A stretch of 64,000 bases of DNA from Palsa-1392 sp036490335 (GTDB lineage Bacteria; Verrucomicrobiota; Verrucomicrobiia; Chthoniobacterales; UBA10450), in NCBI GenBank assembly GCA_036490335.1, contig DASXEB010000016.1, positions 62,001 through 126,000 of the forward strand, written 5' to 3'. This document shows positions 1-7,507 of this stretch, in pieces. Under the pieces are notes generated by a model that was not told where the DNA came from, made no database searches, and was given only the letters and a program-made list of their open reading frames with translations. Position 1 is the first letter of the stretch, and each line of letters opens with the position of its first letter. The position numbers and the translations under genes were made by a program.

Positions 1-1205
1 GGAATGCGCCGGATCGCATCCTCCTTCGAAATGAGCCGCTCATCGACCATCTCCACTGCGATCCGAACGGCGGCGAGCCCCGTGCGTTTGCCGTTGCGCG
101 TTTGCAGGATGAAAAGGCGGTTTTCCTCGACGGTGAATTCGAGGTCCTGCATGTCCTTGAAATGTTTCTCGAGCAGCGCGCGCACTTTCATGAGCGACTT
201 GTGCGCGGCCGGCATTTCCTCGGCGAGCTGCGCGATCGGATGCGGAGTGCGCACGCCGGCGACGACGTCTTCGCCCTGCGCGTTGATGAGATACTCGCCG
301 TAAAAAACTTTCTCGCCGCTCGCCGGATCGCGGGTGAAGGCGACGCCGGTCGCGCTCGTCTCGCCCATGTTGCCGAAGACCATTGTCTGGACGTTGACCG
401 CCGTGCCCCACTCGTGCGGGATGCCGTATTTGCGCCGATAAACGATCGCGCGGTCGTTGTTCCAGGAGCCGAAAACCGCGCCGATCGCGCCCCAAAGTTG
501 CGCCTGCGGATCCTGCGGAAATTTTTCGCCGGTTCGTTCTTTGATCAGCGCTTTGAAACGCCTAACGAGTTCGCGCAGGTCATCGACCGAGAGCCGCATG
601 TCGGGAAAATTATGATTCCCGTAACGCTCGTCCTTCAAATGCTCGATCGCGCTTTCGAACGGCTCGTGATCTTCTCCCGCGCGCTTTTGCACGCCCATGA
701 CGACGTCGCCATACATTTGCAAAAAACGGCGGTAGGAATCCCAGGCGAAACGCGCGTTCTGCGTTTTGTCGGCAACGATCTCGACCACGGTGTCGTTCAT
801 TCCGAGATTGAGAATGGTGTCCATCATTCCCGGCATCGAGTCGCGCGCGCCCGAGCGCACGGAGACGAGCAACGGCCGCTCTTTGTCGCCGAGTTTTTTG
901 CCAACGGATTTTTCGACTTTGGCCAGCGCTGCTTCGACCTGAGCTTTTAACTCGCGCGGATACGTGCGCTTGTTCTCATAGAAGTAAGTGCAGACTTCGG
1001 TCGTGATCGTGAAACCGGGCGGCACCGGCAGCCCGATGCGAGTCATCTCGGCGAGGTTCGCGCCTTTGCCGCCAAGAAGCGGTTTCATGTTGCCGGCGCC
1101 GTCAGCGTGGCCGTCGCCGAAGTAGTAAACATAGCGCTGCGCGCGCGTTTTTTTTCCTGAAGTGACTTTCGATTTGGAGCGGGAAATTTTTCGTTGAATA
1201 GCCAT
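1..1205 (-). CDS. ppdK: Pyruvate, phosphate dikinase, N-terminal part (3' end beyond the window)
   Basis: Catalyses reversible conversion of pyruvate, ATP and phosphate to PEP, AMP and pyrophosphate in the cytosol. The reverse-strand reading from an ATG at 1205 runs open to the window edge, about 401 residues. After a basic leader of about 25 residues it has the family start YVYYFGDGHADGAGNMKPLL, then GGKGANLAEM and the VPPGFTITTEVC block. Further on come SVRSGARDSMPGMMDTILNL and GETSATGVAFTRDPASGE of the ATP-grasp nucleotide domain. The phosphohistidine and PEP domains would lie off the left edge. The basic leader rich in K, R and S is longer than usual and is unexplained. One CCTAACG motif copy lies inside the gene at 561. 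Family assignment is very secure. Confidence 0.95.
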   Translation of the reverse strand, partial: MAIQRKISRSKSKVTSGKKTRAQRYVYYFGDGHADGAGNMKPLLGGKGANLAEMTRIGLPVPPGFTITTEVCTYFYENKRTYPRELKAQVEAALAKVEKSVGKKLGDKERPLLVSVRSGARDSMPGMMDTILNLGMNDTVVEIVADKTQNARFAWDSYRRFLQMYGDVVMGVQKRAGEDHEPFESAIEHLKDERYGNHNFPDMRLSVDDLRELVRRFKALIKERTGEKFPQDPQAQLWGAIGAVFGSWNNDRAIVYRRKYGIPHEWGTAVNVQTMVFGNMGETSATGVAFTRDPASGEKVFYGEYLINAQGEDVVAGVRTPHPIAQLAEEMPAAHKSLMKVRALLEKHFKDMQDLEFTVEENRLFILQTRNGKRTGLAAVRIAVEMVDERLISKEDAIRRI

Positions 1206-1382
1206 TGAAAGAGGAAAATTGCGACCTTCGGCCTGACTCTCGCGCAAGCTAAGTCGTGAGGTCGGGGTGTCAATCTGGGGAAGCCGGCTTGTAACTCTGG
1301 ATTTTCGCCTGCCGCGCCTCTGCCTCAGCCAGATTGAGGAGACAGGTTGCGAGGCGAAAAGCAGCGCTGCCTGAAGCGCCAG

Positions 1383-1592
1383 CTAGTTTTGGCAGTTCGG
1401 CCCGGAGGCGAGCACGTCGTCGATCGCGTCCGCAAATTCATCGACGCCGGAGATCGGCACGATGATAACGTTGCGATGACCCTGGCTATCCTCGGTGATG
1501 CGAAGGAAGCGACCGCGCCCATTTTCCCGCAGATCGATGGCGAAAAATTTGCGCTCGATTTGCAACTCCCGTGATTCGATGATGCTGTCCAT
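1383..1592 (-). CDS. PUR-family single-stranded nucleic-acid binding protein (DUF3276 type)
   Basis: A small protein of 69 residues from the ATG at 1592 that begins MDSIIESRELQIERKFF. The pattern ESRELQIERKFFAIDL, then GRFLRI and NVIIVPISGVDEF, is the beta-beta-beta-alpha PUR repeat of bacterial PUR-alpha-like proteins. These bind single-stranded DNA or RNA and are common in Bacteroidota, spirochaetes and Verrucomicrobiota. An in-frame ATG at 1706 would add 38 residues that do not fit the family, so the shorter start is preferred. It lies downstream of and codirectional with nothing obvious; ppdK, 177 bp further left, is also on the minus strand. Cellular role is not known. Confidence 0.75.
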   Translation of the reverse strand: MDSIIESRELQIERKFFAIDLRENGRGRFLRITEDSQGHRNVIIVPISGVDEFADAIDDVLASGPNCQN

Positions 1593-1998
1593 GTCCAGCG
1601 GCCGATGGTAGGAGAAGCGCGGAAATTTGGGAAGCAAAATCTTTCCCGGCGACGGAACCGGCTTAGTGTGGAAGATGCGATTGACCGGCCTCTTCCGCTT
1701 GTGCATAAAAGTTAACGGCGTCGAACAATCGGCCCTTGTTGAAATCGCCGCCCCCGGTCTTCCGTCCTACGACGTCGTGCGCGTGGTTCGCGGCGAATGG
1801 GCCAATCGTTTCGCACCCGGCATCTCGCAAAATCGGATTGAATGCCTTGGCCGCGAAGCGATCGACATCATTCCGGATGGGTGGGAAGCGGTCAGCGTTT
1901 CGAGTCCTTATCCCGTCAGGCTGTTTCAACAGGCAGGGACCTAGGGCAAAACTTGCTTCCTTTACTGGTTAGGCATTCTGGGAAGCTGGCTCTTATGT

Positions 1999-2013
1999 TC
2001 GTTAGGCTAACGA
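1999..2013. repeat. Back-to-back copies of the dispersed CGTTAGG motif
   Basis: TCGTTAG and CTAACGA face each other around a single G, giving an odd 15-nt palindrome. This is the only place in the window where the two orientations of the dispersed word are fused. It is preceded by CTTATGTT, the same context as the copy at 2755. Confidence 0.8.
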
Positions 2014-2050
2014 CCCGCCGACGGGACTCCCCGACCTCTCCTGGCAAAAG

Positions 2051-2066
2051 GTAACAGAATTGTTAC
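2051..2066. promoter_or_regulatory. Candidate operator GTAACA-GAAT-TGTTAC
   Basis: Perfect 6-4-6 inverted repeat 46 bp before the cupredoxin start codon. The same half-sites with the same 4-nt spacer recur only at 53434-53449 and 53474-53489, upstream of a Tat-exported ferritin-like gene. The geometry is that of a dimeric repressor or activator site. The regulator is unknown. Confidence 0.6.
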
Positions 2067-2112
2067 TAAATGAAGTTTTCACATCGGTGCGAAACTCAAC
2101 AAGATTAAAAAT

Positions 2113-2715
2113 ATGAAGCTTCAACTTAAACTCTTATTCGCCCTCTGCTGCGCCTCTCTTCTGCCGCTCCTCAATGCCAGCGCCGACACCATCCCAGTGC
2201 AGGTGGGAGAAGGCGGCCTGAAATTCACCCCGCAAAATGTGACCGTGCACGTCGGCGACACCGTCGAATGGACCTGGGCCGGAAGCGATCATAGCACGAC
2301 TTCCGGCACACCGGGCCATCCGGATGGCATTTGGGATTCGGGAGTTCAGAACCAGGGGTTCGTCTTCGACCAAACGTTCGATACCGAGGGGACGTTTAAT
2401 TACTATTGCTCGATCCACGGCACTTGCTGCGGCATGGTTGGTTCGGTCATCGTCATGCCAGCAGCTGACCGCGTCCGCATTACTCGCGCCCAGTATCAGA
2501 CGACCGGCATGCTTCTCCTTGTTCAGGCGACAGATAGTGACAGCAGCGCGACGTTGACTGTCTCGGTGACAAAGACCGGAACCAACCTCGGGACGATGAA
2601 GAGCGCGGGAAATGGCAAGTATGTCGCCAAATTCAAACACCTCAGCAACCCGCAAAACATCACCGTCACGAGCAGCCTCGGCGGCACGGATTCCGCGAAG
2701 GTGAAAACGAAGTAA
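2113..2715 (+). CDS. Secreted cupredoxin (plastocyanin-like blue copper protein)
   Basis: 200 residues. A Sec signal peptide of about 24 residues ends near NASA, so the product should be periplasmic or exported. Residues 26-115 form a cupredoxin domain with KFTPQNVTVHVGDTVEW. Type 1 copper ligands are visible as H60, C99, H102 and M108 (Cys-x2-His-x5-Met). A second beta-rich domain of about 85 residues follows; it resembles an Ig-like tail and has no cofactor signature. The likely role is small-scale electron transfer or copper handling. An operator-like palindrome lies 46 bp upstream and a motif hairpin follows the stop codon, so the gene is probably monocistronic. The exact redox partner cannot be inferred from neighbours. 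Confidence 0.88.
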   Translation: MKLQLKLLFALCCASLLPLLNASADTIPVQVGEGGLKFTPQNVTVHVGDTVEWTWAGSDHSTTSGTPGHPDGIWDSGVQNQGFVFDQTFDTEGTFNYYCSIHGTCCGMVGSVIVMPAADRVRITRAQYQTTGMLLLVQATDSDSSATLTVSVTKTGTNLGTMKSAGNGKYVAKFKHLSNPQNITVTSSLGGTDSAKVKTK

Positions 2716-2748
2716 GCTCCGATTCGCCGTCCCAGAGTTCTTGAGTCT

Positions 2749-2784
2749 TATGTTCGTTAGGATGAAAATGGCCTAACGAACATA
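2749..2784. terminator. Convergent hairpin built from an inverted pair of the dispersed motif
   Basis: Arms of 13 nt, TATGTTCGTTAGG (2749-2761) and its exact complement (2772-2784), enclose a 10-nt loop. It sits between the cupredoxin stop and the rnr stop, which converge; the rnr TAG is inside the right arm. No long T-run follows, so termination is inferred from position and perfect pairing. Confidence 0.6.
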
Positions 2785-5004
2785 GCTCCTCGAGCGCGGT
2801 CTTTTTTCTTTCGCACTCGCCGCCGAATCTGTCTCGATCGCGAAATCAGCCTGTTGTTTGAAGGCATCGACGCGCGCGACCTTCACCCGCAAAACGTCGC
2901 CGACCGCAAATTGCCTTTTCGATTGCCTCCCAAGAATTCGCCGCCGCGCGCCGTCGAAAATGTAGAAATCGTCGCTCAATGACGAGATGTGAATCAACCC
3001 GGTCAAAAGCACATCCGGCAGCTCGATGAGCAGGCCATAATTGCGAACATCAATCACGACCGCGCGGAAAAGCTGCGGCCTGGCCGCCGTCATTTGCGCT
3101 ATTAGGAACTCGAGCTTCTTCATCTTCACCGACTCCATTTCGGCATCGGCCGCCACCCGCTCGGTGTCCGAAATGTGCTCGGCGACCGAACCGAGTTCGC
3201 CCGCGCCGCCGCGACGCCGCGACGAGTCGGCGAGCGCACGATGCACAACGAGATCGGCATAACGCCGAATCGGGCTGGTGAAATGCGTGTAATTATTTTT
3301 CGCGAGCCCGAAATGGCCGAGCGGCTTCGTGTCGTAGCGCGCGCGCTTCAGACTTTTGAGCAGACCGATTTTCAGCGCCTGCTCTTCCGGCTTGCCGCGA
3401 AAATCTGCGAGCAGCCGTTGCAACTCGACGCGATTCGTGAGGTCGCCCACTTGAAATCCGTAACTGAGCACGAGTTCGCGATATTCCCCCCGCTTGTCCG
3501 GATCCGGTTTTTCGTGCACGCGATAGATTGCGGGAACGAGCCGATTTTTCAGCTCGAGCGCGACCGCCTCGTTCGCCGCCAGCATGAACTCCTCGATCAA
3601 CTGATGCGACTCGTCGTTCTCGATCCGTTCGAGACGGAGCGGACGGCCGGTCGCGCGATCGACGATCACTTTTACCTCTGGAAAATCGAGGTCGAGCGAG
3701 CCGTTTGCGAAACGCCGACGCCGCAGAAGCGCGGCCAACTGCCAGGCCGTGTGCAAACGGCGGCCGAGCTCGTCGGCAGGCGGACTTTGCAACAGGGAAT
3801 AAGCCTCTTTGTAAGTAAGCCGGTGCGCGCTTTGAATCATGGTCCGCGCAAAACGCGCAGATCGAACCGCGCCATTGCGGGCGAAACGCAGAAAGACCGA
3901 ATGAGTCAGCCTAACGAGTAAAGGGTTGAGGCTGCAAACGCCGTTGCTCAAACGTTCCGGCAACATCGGAATGACGCGATCGACCAGATAAACGCTGTTC
4001 CCGCGTTTGCGCGCTTCGCGATCGAGTGCGCTCCCGGGCGTGACGTAAGCCGAGACGTCGGCGATATGCACGCCCAGCTCCCACTCGCCGCCGGCGAGCC
4101 GCTCGACGTTGATCGCGTCGTCAAAATCGCGGGCGTCGTCGGGATCGACCGTGACGATGAACCTGTCGCGCAGATCCTCGCGGTCGGGATAACGTTTCGG
4201 ATCGACCGTTTCGGGAATTTTCTCCGCCTCGGCGACGACGGCGGCCGGAAATTCGGTCGGCAAATTGTGCTTCCGAATGATCGAGAGCATGTCGACGCCC
4301 GGATCGGAAGAGCGGCCAAGCAGCTCGATGATTTCGCCCTCGGGATTCACGTGACGCGATTCCCACGGCTCCAGCCTAACGACCACCTTGTCGCCTGGAG
4401 CGGGCCGGCGTTTCGCTGCCGGCAGCGACCGCAACTGCACGTAAATGTTATGCGTCATGCGCGGATCGTCGGACACGACGTAGAAAAAATTTCGCGTTTG
4501 TTGCAAAGTGCCGACGATCGTGTCGTGCGCGCGCTCAAGGATGCGAATGACCCGGCCTTCGGCGCGATCGGAACCGCGCCGCTCGCGGGCGTAGGCGGAA
4601 TCGCGCGTGATGCGGACGACAACGCGGTCGCTGTTCATCGCCGTGCCGGTATTTTCGGCGGCGACGAAGATGTCGCCCTGGTCGGAATTTTCCCTAACGA
4701 GAAAAGCAAATCCGGCCGGATGCACTTGCAGTTTGCCGGTCACGAGATCGGCTTCTTCCGGAAGGACGTAACGATTTTTGCGAATGCGCGCGATCTCGCC
4801 GGAGCGCTCGAGCTCGCGCAAAATGTTCTTGAGCGCGCCGCGCTCGTTAGTCGTTAGGCCAAGGGCGCGCGCGAATTCGACTTTGTCGAGCGGCCGATAC
4901 TTCGGGGCGCGCATCACTTCGAGAATTTTTTGTCGCGTGTCGTTTTCTTTTTTCATCCGGGCCTCGCGACCATCGAGGAAAGCGGCGCGATTGAAAGCGG
5001 ACAT
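2773..5004 (-). CDS. rnr: Ribonuclease R
   Basis: A 3'-to-5' exoribonuclease that degrades structured RNA. 743 residues, near the usual length. Order: an N-terminal winged-helix-like region (about 25-85, RQKILEVM through NRYVLPEE), two cold-shock OB folds (about 90-230), the RNB catalytic domain with DPDDARDFDDA at 287-297 supplying the magnesium-binding aspartates, and a C-terminal S1 domain (GLLIELPDVLLTGLIHISSL). The far C-terminus is basic (KEKRPRSRSYVR), typical for RNase R. An in-frame Met at residue 17 could be the true start. Several copies of the dispersed motif lie inside the gene (3910, 4375, 4693, 4852), and its TAG stop is part of another. It converges on the cupredoxin gene and diverges from folP. 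Confidence 0.95.
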   Translation of the reverse strand: MSAFNRAAFLDGREARMKKENDTRQKILEVMRAPKYRPLDKVEFARALGLTTNERGALKNILRELERSGEIARIRKNRYVLPEEADLVTGKLQVHPAGFAFLVRENSDQGDIFVAAENTGTAMNSDRVVVRITRDSAYARERRGSDRAEGRVIRILERAHDTIVGTLQQTRNFFYVVSDDPRMTHNIYVQLRSLPAAKRRPAPGDKVVVRLEPWESRHVNPEGEIIELLGRSSDPGVDMLSIIRKHNLPTEFPAAVVAEAEKIPETVDPKRYPDREDLRDRFIVTVDPDDARDFDDAINVERLAGGEWELGVHIADVSAYVTPGSALDREARKRGNSVYLVDRVIPMLPERLSNGVCSLNPLLVRLTHSVFLRFARNGAVRSARFARTMIQSAHRLTYKEAYSLLQSPPADELGRRLHTAWQLAALLRRRRFANGSLDLDFPEVKVIVDRATGRPLRLERIENDESHQLIEEFMLAANEAVALELKNRLVPAIYRVHEKPDPDKRGEYRELVLSYGFQVGDLTNRVELQRLLADFRGKPEEQALKIGLLKSLKRARYDTKPLGHFGLAKNNYTHFTSPIRRYADLVVHRALADSSRRRGGAGELGSVAEHISDTERVAADAEMESVKMKKLEFLIAQMTAARPQLFRAVVIDVRNYGLLIELPDVLLTGLIHISSLSDDFYIFDGARRRILGRQSKRQFAVGDVLRVKVARVDAFKQQADFAIETDSAASAKEKRPRSRSYVR

Positions 5005-5075
5005 TTTCGCGCGCGGTCCCGGATGTGCTCACAGTGACTTCGAATATTTTGTCGCCTGTGATAGTCTCTTCAGTC

Positions 5076-5921
5076 ATGACTTCCACCTCCTGGAAAATCG
5101 GCGACGACGTGATCGATCTGACGAATCGCGCCCTCGTCATGGGCGTGCTCAATGTCACGCCCGATTCGTTTTCGGACGGCGGGAAGTTTTCCGATCTCGA
5201 AGCGGCGGTTCGTCACGCGAGCGAGATGGCGCGCAATGGCGCGGACATCATCGATGTCGGTGGAGAATCGACGCGGCCGGGCGCGGAGGCGGTTTCGCCT
5301 AACGAGGAGCTCGAACGGGTCGCACCGGTACTGCGCGAGCTGGCGCGCGCGCTCGCGATTCCGCTTTCGATCGATACTTCGAAAGTCTTGGTCGCGCGCG
5401 CCGCGATCGAGGCTAGCGCGAAAATTATCAACGACGTGACCGGTGGCCGCGGCGATGCCGGAATGTTTGATTTGGCGGCCGAATGCAATCGCGCGATCAT
5501 CATCGTGCACATGCAAGGGACGCCGGCGACGATGCAATTGCGTCCGACTTATGACAATGTCGTCAGCGACGTGGCGAATTTTTTTGCAGAGCGATTCAAA
5601 GTCGCGACGAAGGCGGGAATCGATCCGGCGCGGATCGCGTTTGATCCTGGAATCGGCTTCGGAAAAACGGTGGAGCACAATCTCGAGCTGCTCGCGAATC
5701 TTGCGCGATTGCGAGTGCGCGATCGTCCGCTCGTCGTTGGTGTTTCGCGCAAATCATTCCTCGGCAAAATCACCGGAGGCCCGTTCGCGCGCGAGGACGC
5801 GACCGTGGCGATGACTTCGCTCCTGCGCGAGCGCGGCGCGGACGTGCTCCGCGTGCACGATGTCGCGCCGAACGTAAACGCGCTGCGCACGACGGAAGCT
5901 TTACTGGCGGCAAGCCGATGA
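5076..5921 (+). CDS. folP: Dihydropteroate synthase
   Basis: Condenses p-aminobenzoate with hydroxymethyl-dihydropterin pyrophosphate in folate synthesis. About 281 residues from the ATG at 5076 (MTSTSWKIGDDV); an upstream in-frame start would add 17 residues with no family support. Diagnostic blocks are all present: GVLNVTPDSFSDGG, DVGGESTRPGA, NDVTGG, HMQGTP, DPGIGFGK, GVSRKSFLG and a final RVHDV. The SPNEE stretch near residue 75 is encoded by a dispersed-motif copy at 5298. The stop codon overlaps the start of cdaA by 4 nt, so the two are translationally coupled, an arrangement known in other phyla. Confidence 0.95.
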   Translation: MTSTSWKIGDDVIDLTNRALVMGVLNVTPDSFSDGGKFSDLEAAVRHASEMARNGADIIDVGGESTRPGAEAVSPNEELERVAPVLRELARALAIPLSIDTSKVLVARAAIEASAKIINDVTGGRGDAGMFDLAAECNRAIIIVHMQGTPATMQLRPTYDNVVSDVANFFAERFKVATKAGIDPARIAFDPGIGFGKTVEHNLELLANLARLRVRDRPLVVGVSRKSFLGKITGGPFAREDATVAMTSLLRERGADVLRVHDVAPNVNALRTTEALLAASR

Positions 5922-6793
5922 TTCACCGGATCACGCAAATTTTTTTCGATAAATGGCGGAGCGGTTTCGAGATTCTGCTCCTCGCGATCGTTATTTATTA
6001 CGGCTACCTCTATTTTCGCGGGACGCGCGGCGCGAAAGTGCTGACCGGGCTGGCGATTGTTTTTCTCACCCTCACGCTCATCACGCAGCTGCTGAACCTT
6101 GTCGTGATCAGTTTCATCATTCGCAGCTTCTCGGTCTTCATCGCGGTCGCGCTCGTGGTTATTTTTCAACCTGAACTGCGGCGCGCGCTCGCCGAGCTCG
6201 GCGGCCATCCGATTTTCTCCCTGACGAGCGAGAAACGCGAGACCGTGCACGATCTGGCTGAAGTCGTGACCCAGCTCGCGAGCAAACAATTCGGCGCGCT
6301 GATCGCGATCGAGCGCGACACTTCGATCAAGGTTTACGAAGAAACGGGTGTAATCGTTGATGCGGCGTTTTCGAGCGAATTATTGCTGACCATTTTTCAT
6401 CCGAAGTCGGCGCTGCACGACGGCGGCGTGATCGTGCGCAACGGCCGGATCGCGGCGGCGGCCTGCATTTTTCCGGTGAGCCAGCGCGAGACGCTCGATC
6501 GCAGCCTCGGCCTGCGCCATCGCGCCGCGCTCGGAATCACGGAGGAGTCTGACGCGGTCGCGGTCGTGGTGTCGGAAGAAACGGGGGCGATTTCGATTTG
6601 CCATCGGCGCCGGCTGGAACGGAATTTTACCCCGGAGACTTTCCGGCAACGGCTCGGCGAGATTTTGCTCCATCGCAATTATGAAGAAGATGCTGCTGAA
6701 GAACTGGCGCGCGAAGCTGATCTCGCTGCTGCTCGCGACCGCGCTCTGGTATCTCATCAAAAAGAACATAGCAACGACAGCCTCGCCGTCTGA
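5918..6793 (+). CDS. cdaA: Membrane-bound diadenylate cyclase (CdaA type)
   Basis: Makes the second messenger c-di-AMP from two ATP. 291 residues. Three predicted N-terminal membrane helices (about 18-33, 41-60, 62-84) are followed by VIFQPELRRALAELG and a DAC domain. The catalytic loop reads LHDGGVIVRNGRIAAAAC, that is DGG at 168-170 where DGA is usual, and the RHR motif is at 200-202 in GLRHRAALGITEESDA. The protein is somewhat longer at the C-terminus than B. subtilis CdaA. It is coupled to folP by a 4-nt overlap, and a small CdaR-like ORF starts inside its 3' end. The DGA-to-DGG change is conservative and may not affect activity. Confidence 0.92.
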   Translation: MIHRITQIFFDKWRSGFEILLLAIVIYYGYLYFRGTRGAKVLTGLAIVFLTLTLITQLLNLVVISFIIRSFSVFIAVALVVIFQPELRRALAELGGHPIFSLTSEKRETVHDLAEVVTQLASKQFGALIAIERDTSIKVYEETGVIVDAAFSSELLLTIFHPKSALHDGGVIVRNGRIAAAACIFPVSQRETLDRSLGLRHRAALGITEESDAVAVVVSEETGAISICHRRRLERNFTPETFRQRLGEILLHRNYEEDAAEELAREADLAAARDRALVSHQKEHSNDSLAV

Positions 6794-6830
6794 TCTCGAA
6801 GGCCGGCCGGCGGCGGCGCAGGTTCGTTAG
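6681..6830 (+). CDS. Tiny membrane protein resembling only the anchor of YbbR/CdaR
   Basis: A 49-residue frame starting MKKMLLKNWRAKLISLLLA, overlapping the last 113 nt of cdaA in another frame. The N-W-x-x-K-L-x-S-L-L-L-A-x-A-L-W-Y pattern is the hallmark of the N-terminal membrane anchor of CdaR (YbbR), the usual partner encoded after cdaA. The YbbR repeats that normally follow are absent: after the helix there are only about 20 residues before a TAG that lies inside a dispersed-motif copy. It could be a minimal CdaA partner, a remnant of a truncated cdaR, or a chance frame. The position immediately after the cyclase favours the first two readings. Confidence 0.6.
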   Translation: MKKMLLKNWRAKLISLLLATALWYLIKKNIATTASPSDLEGRPAAAQVR

Positions 6831-6831
6831 G

Positions 6832-6863
6832 CCGCGCTCGCGAGCGAAACGCGAGCTCGCGGT
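6832..6863. terminator. GC-rich hairpin after the folP-cdaA operon
   Basis: CCGCGCTCGCG pairs with CGCGAGCTCGCGG across a short GAAA-containing loop, with a 2-nt bulge. It lies between the convergent ends of the cdaA operon and the SprT-like gene. There is no T-tract, so function as a terminator is only likely. Confidence 0.4.
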
Positions 6864-6866
6864 CGG

Positions 6867-7319
6867 TTAACGCAGAAAGCGCGCGAGATTTTCGTCTTCC
6901 CACTGCCGCGCGCGGCGGTAACTCGGGAAGGCTTTCTCGCGGCGATAAAATTCGTCCGTATGGACGCGGCGCCGACCGGCGGAATCGGTTTCTTCTGGCA
7001 CGACGGAGTGGAGCATTTCGTGATAGAGCACGTATTCCAAAAACCAGCGCGGCACGAACGGCTGATCGAGCAACGGATGAATGCGAATGACGCGATCCTC
7101 TTCCTGGATCGTGCCGAAAATGAAATATTCTTTCGGACGATGGCGCCGGCGCTGGCCCCACATCACTTTGTAGCCGCGCAGCCGACCGCGAAAATGCTTT
7201 TCGTTCACGCGCTGGAAAATTTCGCGCAGATCAAAGTAGCGGCCTTCATGGCGCAAGTTGAGATGACGCTGCATCGGCAGAGTCGGCCGGGAAATTTTTC
7301 GCTTTGTCTTCTTCGCCAT
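6867..7319 (-). CDS. SprT-like zinc metalloprotease
   Basis: About 150 residues from the ATG at 7319 (MAKKTKRKISR); an in-frame ATG 17 codons upstream is less likely. The zinc motif is seen in EYVLYHEMLHSVVPEE, an HExxH, preceded by the SprT-type block DLREIFQRVNEKHFRGRL and an aromatic YKVMWG. A third ligand is probably the later His in RRVHTDEF. The family includes SprT/Spartan-like proteases and M48-like small proteins; the bacterial members are poorly characterised. It is transcribed leftwards, convergent to the cdaA operon and divergent from rodA. Confidence 0.8.
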   Translation of the reverse strand: MAKKTKRKISRPTLPMQRHLNLRHEGRYFDLREIFQRVNEKHFRGRLRGYKVMWGQRRRHRPKEYFIFGTIQEEDRVIRIHPLLDQPFVPRWFLEYVLYHEMLHSVVPEETDSAGRRRVHTDEFYRREKAFPSYRRARQWEDENLARFLR

Positions 7320-7507
7320 CGCGAGGGTCGGATTGGACAACAAGTTTAAGACTCTTTGGGCGGGTGACAAGAAATAGGGATTTTGGCCGTCGATTGGCCT
7401 CCGGTAAGAGGTTTAAAACAAACGTTTTAACCAATCGAAAAATCTTCGCTTCACCGTCGCGACTTGCCCTTTTTGCAAGCCATCTTAGCTTCCGAAAGAC
7501 CGAATCA

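Larger units (their letters stand above)
1593..2112. other. Intergenic stretch without a confident gene
   Basis: About 520 bp between the divergent PUR and cupredoxin genes. Both strands hold open frames (105 codons at 1627-1944 plus strand, 88 codons at 1663-1929 minus strand), but neither has recognisable domains or a convincing ribosome site, so I do not call them. What can be supported is a palindromic fusion of two dispersed-motif copies at 1999-2013 and a perfect operator-like palindrome at 2051-2066, both just upstream of the cupredoxin gene. Confidence 0.5.

Noticed and set aside
102..950. Long open frame of 282 codons on the plus strand
   Set aside because: It is antisense to ppdK, which has unmistakable family motifs; the antisense frame has no domain and reflects GC-rich codon structure. 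The same holds for the long frames at 3175-3921, 4066-4857, 15019-16191 and 39270-40472.
1627..1944. Possible 105-codon gene
   Set aside because: No ribosome site, no recognisable domain, and an equally long frame on the other strand. Left as gene-free space.
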